Source: Cardiocondyla obscurior | Lineage: Eukaryota; Arthropoda; Insecta; Hymenoptera; Formicidae | Assembly: GCF_019399895.1 (NCBI RefSeq) | Contig: NC_091865.1 | Coordinates: forward strand, 5,001-69,000 | DNA length: 64,000 bases | Direction of reading: 5' to 3' | Shown: positions 9,895 to 18,609 of the stretch, in pieces | Layout of the letters: every line of letters starts with the position of its first letter | How positions within the stretch are numbered: the first letter of the stretch is position 1 | Notes under the pieces: model-generated | What the model was told of the DNA's origin: nothing | Database searches by the model: none | What the model saw: the letters and a program-made list of their open reading frames with translations, nothing else | Translations under genes and position numbers: made by a program

Positions 9895-12243
9895 TCTGCG
9901 CAGGTAGAAAGATGGGGGGAATCAATAGAAACATTTTTTGTTAATAAAATTTTGTTCTATCTCTTTCCCCCTGCGCGCACGAGGGCAAAAACCAAAAAAA
10001 AAAAAAAAATCTGCGCAGGTAGAAAGATGGGGGAATCAGTAGAAACATTTTTGTTAATAAAATTTTGTTCTATCTCTCCCCCTGCGCGCACGAGGGCAAA
10101 AACCAAAAAAAAAAAAATCTGCGCAGGTAGAAAGATGGAATCAGTAGAAACATTTTTGTTAATAAAATTTTGTTCTATCTCTCCCCCTGCGCGCACGAGC
10201 AAAAACCAAAAAACTGCGCAGGTAGAAAGATGGGGGAATCAGTAGAAACATTTTTGTTAATAAAATTTTGTTCTATCTCTCCCCCTGCGCGCACGAGGGC
10301 AAAAACCAAAAAAAAAAAAAAAATCTGCGCAGGTAGAAAGATGGAATCAATAGAAACATTTTTTGTTAATAAAATTTTGTTCTATCTCTCCCCCTGCGCG
10401 CACGAGGGCAAAAACCAAAAAAAAAAAATCTGCGCAGGTAGAAAGATGGGGGAATCAGTAGAAACATTTTTGTTAATAAAATTTTGTTCTATCTCTCCCC
10501 CTGCGCCACGAGGGCAAAAACCAAAAAAAAAAAAAATCTGCGCAGGTAGAAAGATGGGGGAATCAATAGAAACATTTTTGTTAATAAAATTTTGTTCTAT
10601 CTCTCCCCCCTGCGCGCACGAGGGCAAAAACCAAAAAAAAAAAAAAATCTGCGCAGGTAGAAAGATGGGGGGAATCAGTAGAAACATTTTTTGTTAATAA
10701 AATTTTGTTCTATCTCTCCCCCTTTGCGCGCACGAGGGCAAAAACCAAAAAAAAAAAAAAAATCTGCGCAGGTAGAAAGATGGGGGAATCAGTAGAAACA
10801 TTTTTGTTAATAAAATTTTGTTCTATCTCTCCCCCTGCGCGCACGAGGGCAAAAACCAAAAAAAAAAAAAATCTGCGCAGGTAGAAAGATGGAATCAATA
10901 GAAACATTTTTGTTAATAAAATTTTGTTCTATCTCTCCCCCTGCGCGCACGAGGGCAAAAAAAAAAAAAAAAAAAATCTGCGCAGGTAGAAAGATGGAAT
11001 CAGTAGAAACATTTTTGTTAATAAAATTTTGTTCTATCTCTCCCCCTGCGCACCGACAAAAACCAAAAAAAAAAAAATCTGCGCAGGTAGAAAGATGGGA
11101 ATCAATAGAAACATTTTTGTTAATAAAATTTTGTTCTATCTCTCCCTGCGCGCACAGGGCAAAAACCAAAAAAAAAAAAAATCTGCGCAGGTAGAAAGAT
11201 GGGGAATCAATAGAAACATTTTTTGTTAATAAAATTTTGTTCTATCTCTCCCCCTGCGCGCACGAGGCAAAAACCAAAAAAAAAAAAATCTGCGCAGGTA
11301 GAAAGATGGGGAATCAATAGAAACATTTTTGTTAATAAAATTTTGTTCTATCTCTCCCCCTGCGCACGAGGACAAAAACCAAAAAAAAAAATCTGCGCAG
11401 GTAGAAAGAATCAGTAGAAACATTTTTGTTAATAAAATTTTGTTCTATCTCTCCCCCCTGCGCGCACGAGGGCAAAAACCAAAAAAAAAAAAAAAAATCT
11501 GCGCAGGTAGAAAGATGGGGGAATCAATAGAAACATTTTTGTTAATAAAATTTTGTTCTATCTCTCCCCCTGCGCTTACGAGGGCAAAAACCAAAAAAAA
11601 AAAAAAAATCTGCGCAGGTAGAAAGATGGGGGAATCAGTAGAAACATTTTTGTTAATAAAATTTTGTTCTATCTCTCCCCTGCGCGCACGAGGGCAAAAA
11701 CCAAAAAAAAAAATCTGCGCAGGTAGAAAGATGGGGAATCAATAGAAACATTTTTGTTAATAAAATTTTGTTCTATCTCTCCCCCTGCGCGCAGGGCAAA
11801 AACCAAAAAAAAAAAATCTGCGCAGGTAGAAAGATGGGGTCAGTAGAAACATTTTTGTTAATAAAATTTTGTTCTATCTTTCCCCCTGCGCACGAGGCAA
11901 AAACCAAAAAAAAAAAAAAAATCTGCGCAGGTAGAAAGATGGGGGAATCAATAGAAACATTTTTTGTTAATAAAATTTTGTTCTATCTCTCCCCCCTGCG
12001 CGCACGAGCAAAAACCAAAAAAAAAAAAAATCTGCGCAGGTAGAAAGATGGGGGAATCAATAGAAACATTTTGTTAATAAAATTTTGTTCTATCTCTCCC
12101 CCTGCGCGCCGAGGGCAAAAACCAAAAAAAAAAAAAAAATCTGCGCAGGTAGAAAGATGGGGAATCAGTAGAAACATTTTTGTTAATAAAATTTTGTTCT
12201 ATCTCTCCCCCTGCGCCACGAGAACAAAAACCAAAAAAAAAAA
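9895..12243. repeat. Subtelomeric satellite, about 107-bp unit, about 22 copies
   Basis: Twenty-two copies, each beginning CTGCGCAGGTAGAAAG (9,896; 10,011; 10,119; 10,215 and so on to 12,140). Each continues through a TTAATAAAATTTTG stretch and CTCCCCCTGCGCGCACGAG, and ends in an A-tract of variable length. Unit length varies with the A-tract and with small deletions in the GC-rich part. Frames reading through the array are repeat artefacts. Confidence 0.92.
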
Positions 12244-13262
12244 CTTTGATCGTTAATATCTCGGTCCACAGGCGTCGTAGAGGTCTGATCGAAAGCTCGT
12301 TTTGAAGGGCTTGAAAGCCCGCGTCGAACAAAAAAAGCGCAATAGCCTAGCCCTTCTGGTTCGCGAGATATTTCACATTTTCCGAAAAACTTTGATCGTT
12401 AATATCTCGGTCCACAGGCGTCGTAGGGGTCTGATCGAAAGCTCGTTTTGAAGGGCTTGAAAGCCCGCGTCGAACAAAAAAGAGCGCAATAGCCTAGCTC
12501 TTCTGGTTCGCGAGATATTTCACATTTTCCGAAAAACTTTGATCGTTAATATCTCGGTCCACAGGCGTCGTAGGGGTCTGATCGAAAGCTCGTTTTGAAG
12601 GGCTTGAAAGCCCGCGTCGAACAAAAAAGAGCGCAATAGCCTAGCTCTTCTGGTTCGCGAGATATTTCACATTTTCCGAAAAACTTTGATCGTTAATATC
12701 TCGGTCCACAGGCGTCGTAGGGGTCTGATCGAAAGCTCGTTTTGAAGGGCTTGAAAGCCCGCGTCGAACAAAAAAGAGCGCAATAGCCTAGCTCTTCTGG
12801 TTCGCGAGATATTTCACATTTTCCGAAAAACTTTGATCGTTAATATCTCGGTCCACAGGCGTCGTAGGGGTCTGATCGAAAGCTCGTTTTGAAGGGCTTG
12901 AAAGCCCGCGTCGAACAAAAAAATCGCAATAGCCTAGCCTTTCTGGTTCGCGAGATATTTCACATTTTCGAAAAACTTTGATCGTTAATATCTCGGTCCA
13001 CAGGCGTCGTAGGGGTTTGATCGAAAGCTCGTTTTGAAGGTCTTGAAAGCCCGCGTCGAACAAAAAAAAGCGCAATAGCCTAGCCCTTCTGGTTCGCGAG
13101 ATATTTCACATTTTCCGAAAAACTTTGATCGTTAATATCTCGGTCCACAGGCGTCATAGGGGTCTGATCGAAAGCTCGTATTGGAGGGCTTGAAAGCCCG
13201 CGTCGAACAAAAAAAAGCGCAATAGCCTAGCTCTTCTGAGTCACGAGATATTTCAAATTTTC
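12244..13262. repeat. Subtelomeric satellite, 147-bp unit, 7 copies
   Basis: Seven copies starting CTTTGATCGTTAATATCTCG at 12,244, 12,390, 12,537, 12,684, 12,831, 12,976 and 13,123. The spacing is 145-147 bp. Each contains a short hairpin GGGCTTGAAAGCCC and ends GAGATATTTCACATTTTCC. Copies are highly similar; the last one is the most diverged and runs into a palindrome. Confidence 0.93.
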
Positions 13263-13390
13263 TAAAAGGAGGTAACACGGTCAGTTCGTGCCACTTCCTC
13301 GATTTTATATGCACCTGATATTTTTAGAATTTGTATCAGGTGCATATAAAATGAAGGTGGCTGATTATTCTTTTAGAAAATTTGAAATAT
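13248..13390. repeat. 143-bp palindromic junction element
   Basis: Perfect 21-bp terminal inverted repeats (13,248-13,268 and 13,370-13,390) enclose perfect 18-bp inner inverted repeats (13,303-13,320 and 13,334-13,351) around a 13-base loop. The outer arms match the tail of the 147-bp satellite unit. Homology of the right arm extends to the inverted GCCTAG motif near 13,405. It may therefore be an inverted satellite fragment rather than an independent transposon. Confidence 0.85.
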
Positions 13391-13409
13391 TTCATTGAAC
13401 TAGGCTTTT

Positions 13410-14400
13410 ACGTCAATTTACAACAATTTAATGCTATTTATTAAGTATATTTACAATATTTTATTAATCGAGTCGTTTCATGAATGTCAGTATTAATGCT
13501 GTGTTCCTATTGGTTGAAAATAATCGAGTGACATTTTGCACGTGTTTTTGGCGTTATTTATAAGTTTTTATACTAAATCGTATTTTGCAAGTTAGTTTAC
13601 AACAATTAATGCTATTTATTAATTATTTTTACAATATTTTATTAATTGAATCGTTTCATGAATGTCAGTACTAATGCTGTGTTCCTATTGGTTGAAATTG
13701 ATCGAATGACATTTTACACTTTTTTCTTGCGTTATTAATAAATTTTTGTACTAAATTATATTTTGCACGTCAATTTACAACAATTAATGCTATTTATTAA
13801 TTATTTTTACAATATTTTATTAATCGAATCGTTTTATGAATGTCAGTACTAATGCTGTGTTCCTATTGGTTGAAAATAATCGAGTGACATTTTGCACGTG
13901 TTTTTGGCGTTATTTATAAGTTTTTATACTAAATCGTATTTTGCAAGTTAGTTTACAACAATTAATGCTATTTATTAATTATTTTTACAATATTTTATTA
14001 ATTGAATCGTTTCATGAATGTCAGTACTAATACTGTGTTCCTATTGGTTCAAATTAATCGAATGACATTTTACACTTCTTTTTTGCGTTATTTATAAGTT
14101 TCTAAACTGAATCGTATTTTGCACGTTAATTTACAACAATTTAATGATATTTATTAAGTAATTTTACAATAGTTTATTGTTTGAATCGATTCATGAATGT
14201 CAGTATTAATGCTGTGTTCCTATTGGTTGAAATTAATCGATTGACATTTTACGTTTGTTTTTTGCGTTATTTATAAGTTTTTATACTTAATCGTATTTTG
14301 CTCGTTAATTTACAGCAATTTAATGCTATTTATTAAGTATTTTTACATTATTTTATTAATCGAGTCGTTTCATGAATGCCAGTATTAATGCTGTGTCTCC
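13410..14400 (+). repeat. 178-bp repeat array A (promoter-like units), 6 copies
   Basis: AT-rich tandem units tracked by TGAATGTCAG (or TGAATGCCAG) at 13,481, 13,659, 13,837, 14,015, 14,194 and 14,373. The period is 178-179 bp. Most units contain CTATTGGTTGAAA (an inverted CCAAT box) followed some 55 bp later by GCGTTATTTATAAG (TATA-like). The last unit merges into the leader block of array A. Promoter activity is inferred from these motifs only. Confidence 0.85.
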
Positions 14401-14582
14401 ATTGGTGAATATTTTACACAAAATATTTTATGCTTATTTTATTCGTTTGTGGAAGATCAACTTTTTCCTCGAGTGTCCGGTTGGATTTTTTAACAAATTT
14501 AAACCGTCTTTTTTATTCTCACAAAGTGCCAAGACTGTGCATCAACGGAAACTAATTTTTATAAAAGTTTTAAAAGTGACAG
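14372..14582 (+). other. Leader exon-like block, copy A
   Basis: Begins inside the last 178-bp unit and ends at a good 5' splice site (AAAAGTGACAG followed by GTATGTG). A 60-base intron-like segment ending in TTGTTTTACAG follows. An ATG at 14,372 opens a frame that, if spliced to 14,643, would end at TAA 14,681-14,683 and give 83 residues with no family resemblance I recognise. The block is repeated at 18,339-18,549 and, more diverged, near 21,740-21,870 and 22,100-22,220. The exon's true 5' end is unknown. Confidence 0.5.
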
Positions 14583-14642
14583 GTATGTGATATTGATTAA
14601 AGTTTAAAGTCAGAAAAACAAATATTTCTATTTGTTTTACAG

Positions 14643-17190
14643 GCTTTAAACTTTATAGGCAAAAGATACGTGACGGCAGCTAACCAACGAGATCATCCGA
14701 AGTTCCGGGGAAGCCGCAGAAGTCTCTCTGACCATTCCTGGTGCAAGAGAAAAATCCTCGTACCCAGTACTCCAGATAGCACTGACACTTTGCAGAGTGA
14801 ATTCAGGTATGTCATGCATTAGAATTTAATTAAAATACTCTCCTCCATTGTGAGAGACCGATTTTAGATTGCCCGAGAGCCTCAGTTAATTAAAAAGTGA
14901 GAAAATAGTCAAAATATAACTTTAACCTCAAAGTGTCACTTATGAGATTTTTAGTTTTAATTTAAAAATACTTCTGCTTTATTTACAGGTTTGGCGCTTT
15001 GAATACGAAAGGTTCGCGACGAAAACTAACCAAAGAAATTGTCCGGAGACCCGGGGAAGCTGCAGAAGTCTCTCTGACCATTCCTGGTACAAGAGAAAAT
15101 TCCTCGACTTACCCAGTACTCCAGATAGCACTAACACTTTGCAGAGTGAATTCAGGTATGTCATGCGTTAGAATTTAATTAGAGTACCCTCCTCTATCGT
15201 GAGGGACCGATTTTAGATTGCTCGAGAGCCTCAGTTAATTAAAAAGTGAGAAAATTGTCAAAATATAACTTTAACCTCAATGTGTCACTTATGAGATTTT
15301 TAGTTTTAATTTAAAAATACTTCTGCTTTATTTACAGGTTTGGCGCTTTGGGGACGAAAGGTTCGCGACGGAAACTAACCAAGGAAACCGTCCGGAGACC
15401 CGGGAAGCCGCAAAAGTCTCTCTGACCATTCCTGGTGCAAGAGAAAATTCCTCGACTTACCCAGTACTCCAGATAGCACTAACACTTTGCAGAGTGAATT
15501 CAGGTATGTCATGCGTTAGAATTTAATTAGAGCACCCTCCTCTATCGTGAGGGACCGATTTTAGATTGCTCGAGAGCCTCAGTTAATTAAAAAGTGAGAG
15601 AATTGTCAAAATATAACTTTAACCTCAATGTGTCACTTATGAGATTTTTAGTTTTAATTTAAAAATACTTCTGCTTTATTTACAGGTTTGGCGCTTTGGG
15701 GACGAAAGGTTCGCGACGGAAACTAACCAAGGAAACCGTCCGGAGACCCGGGAAGCCGCAAAAGTCTCTCTGACCATTCCTGGTGCAAGAGAAAATTCTC
15801 GACTTACCCAGTACTCCAGATAGCACTAACACTTTGCAGAGTGAATTCAGGTATGTCATGCGTTAGAATTTAATTAGAGCACCCTCCTCTATCGTGAGGG
15901 ACCGATTTTAGATTGCTCGAGAGCCTCAGTTAATTAAAAAGTGAGAGAATTGTCAAAATATAACTTAAACCTCAATGTGTCACTTATGAGATTTTTAGTT
16001 TTAATTTAAAAATACTTCTGCTTTATTTACAGGTTTGGCGCTTTGGGGACGAAAGGTTCGCGACGGAAACTAACCAAGGAAACCGTCCGGAGACCCGGGA
16101 AGCCGCAAAGTCTCTCTGACCATTCCTGGTGCAAGAGCAAATTCCTCGACTTACCCAGTACTCCAGATAGCACTAACACTTTGCAGAGTGAATTCAGGTA
16201 TGTCATGCGTTAGAATTTAATTAGAGTACCCTCCTTTATCGTGAGGGACCGATTTTAGATTGCTCGAGAGCCTCAGTTAATTAAAAAGTGAGAAAATTGT
16301 CAAAATATAACTTTAACCTCAATGTGTCACTTATGAGATTTTTAGTTTTAATTTAAAAATACTTCTGCTTTATTTACAGGTTTGGCGCTTTGGGGACGAA
16401 AGGTTCGCGACGGAAACTAACCAAGGAAACCGTCCGGAGACCCGGGAAGCCGCAAAAGTCTCTCTGACCATTCCTGGTGCAAGAGAAAATTCCTCGACTT
16501 ACCCAGTACTCCAGATAGCACTAACACTTTGCAGAGTGAATTCAGGTATGTCATGCGTTAGAATTTAATTAGAGCACCCTCCTCTATCGTGAGGGACCGA
16601 TTTTAGATTGCTCGAGAGCCTCAGTTAATTAAAAAGTGAGAAAATTGTCAAAATATAACTTTAACCTCAATGTGTCACTTATGAGATTTTTAGTTTTAAT
16701 TTAAAAATACTTCTGCTTTATTTACAGGTTTGGCGCTTTGGGGACGAAAGGTTCGCGACGGAAACTAACCAAGGAAACCGTCCGGAGACCCGGGGAAGCC
16801 GCAAAAGTCTCTCTGACCATTCCTGGTGCAAGAGAAAATTCCTCGACTTACCCAGTACTCCAGATAGCACTAACACTTTGCAGAGTGAATTCAGGTATGT
16901 CATGCGTTAGAATTTAATTAGAGCACCCTCCTCTATCGTGAGGGACCGATTTTAGATTGTTCGAGAGCCTCACTTAATTAAAAAGTGAGAAAATAGTCAT
17001 ATTATAACTTTAACCTCAATGTGTCACTTATGAGATATTTAGTTTTAATTTAAAAATACTTGTGCTTTATTTACAGGTTTGGCGCTTTGGGGACGAAAGG
17101 TTTGCGACGGAAACTAACCAAGGAAACCGTCCGGAGACCCGGGGAAGCCGCAAAAGTCTTTGTGACCATTTTTGGTGCAAGAGAAAATTC
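14643..17190 (+). repeat. Exon-like tandem array A (8 units)
   Basis: Exon-like blocks at 14,643-14,805, 14,989-15,155, 15,338-15,503, 15,686-15,850, 16,033-16,197, 16,380-16,545, 16,728-16,894 and a truncated one from 17,077. Each is preceded by GCTTTATTTACAG (the first by TTTTACAG) and followed by GTATGTCATGC, so each has a consensus 3' and 5' splice site. Blocks are 163-167 nt and spacers about 182 nt. The plus strand of a block is open in two frames and closed in the third. Minus-strand frames of about 61 codons recur in the same place but lack splice or family support. The last block breaks at about 17,191 and joins 178-bp units. Confidence 0.85.
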
Positions 17191-18400
17191 CATTTGCAAA
17201 TTAGTTTACAACAATTAATGCTATTTATTAATTATTTTTACAATATTTTATTAATCGAATCGTTTCATGAATGTCAGTACTAATGCTGTGTTTCTATTGG
17301 TTGAAATTGATCGAATGACATTTTACATTTTTTTTTTGCGTTATTTATAAATTTTTGTACTAAATTATATTTTGCACGTCAATTTACAACAATTTAATGA
17401 TATTTATTTACTATTTTTACAATATTTTATTAATCGAATCGTTTCATGAATGTCAGTACTAATGCTGTGTTCCTATTGGTTGAAAATAATCGAGTGACAT
17501 TTTGCACGTGTTTTTGGCGTTATTTATAAGTTTTTATACTAAATCGTATTTTGCAAGTTAGTTTACAACAATTAGTGCTATTTATTAATTATTTTTACAA
17601 TATTTTATTAATCGAATCGTTTCATGAATGTCAGTACTAATGCTGTGTTTCTATTGGTTGAAAATAATCGAGTGACATTTTGCACGTGTTTTTGGCGTTA
17701 TTTATAAATTTTTGTACTAAATTATATTTTGCACGTCAATTTACAACAATTAATGCTATTTATTAATTATTTTTACAATATTTTATTAATCGAATCGTTT
17801 TATGAATGTCAGTACTAATGCTGTGTTTCTATTGGTTGAAATTGATCGAATGACATTTTACATTTTTTTCTTGCGTTATTTATAAATTTTTGTACTAAAT
17901 TATATTTTGCACGTCAATTTACAACAATTTAATGATATTTATTAATTATTTATACAATATTTTATTAATCAAATCGTTTCATGAATGTCAGTACTAATAC
18001 TGTGTTCCTGTTGGTTCAAATTAATCGAATGACATTTTACATTTTTTTTCTGCGTTATTTATAAGTTTCTAAACTGAATCGTATTTTGCACGTTAATTTA
18101 CAACAATTTAATGATATTTATTAGGTAATTTTACAATAGTTTATTGTTTGAATCGATTCATGAATGTCAGTATTAATGCTGTGTTCCTATTGGTTGAAAT
18201 TAATTGATTGACATTTTACGTTTGTTTTTTGCGTTATTTATAAGTTTTTATACTTAATCGTATTTTGCTCATTAATTTACAACAATTTAATGCTATTTAT
18301 TAAGTATTTTTACATTATTTTATTAATCGAGTCGTTTCATGAATGCCAGTATTAATGCTGTGTCTCCATTGGTGAATATTTTACGCAAAATATGTTATGC
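17191..18400 (+). repeat. 178-bp repeat array B (promoter-like units), 7 copies
   Basis: Second run of the 178-bp unit, marked by TGAATGTCAG or TGAATGCCAG at 17,269, 17,447, 17,625, 17,803, 17,982, 18,161 and 18,340. It starts at a recombination-like junction in the middle of an exon-like block. It carries the same inverted CCAAT and TATA-like motifs and leads into a second leader block. Confidence 0.85.
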
Positions 18401-18549
18401 TTATTTTATTCGTTTGTGGAAGATCAACTGTTTTTTCGAGTGTCCGGTTGGATTTTTTAACAAATTTAAACCGTCTTTTTTATTCCCACAAAGTGCCAAG
18501 ACTGTGCATCAACGGAAACTAATTTTTATAAAAGTTTTAAAAGTGACAG
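18339..18549 (+). other. Leader exon-like block, copy B
   Basis: Same length (211 nt from the ATG) and same donor (AAAAGTGACAG followed by GTATGTG) as copy A. Spliced to 18,610, the frame would end at TAA 18,648-18,650, again 83 residues. I count six base differences from copy A within the frame, of which five change the residue (H16R, F19C, F31C, L33F, S50P). This argues against selection on a protein. Confidence 0.5.
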
Positions 18550-18609
18550 GTATGTGTTATTGATTAAAGTTTAAAGTCAGAAAAACAAATATTTCTATTT
18601 GTTTTACAG

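Noticed and set aside
8321..12331. Open frames of 60-175 codons in the 190-bp, 107-bp and 147-bp satellites
   Set aside because: They repeat with the satellite period, break at indels in the A-tracts, and have no family resemblance.
13300..13352. Possible rho-independent type terminator (stem-loop)
   Set aside because: The genome is eukaryotic; the stem is part of a larger palindrome tied to the 147-bp satellite.
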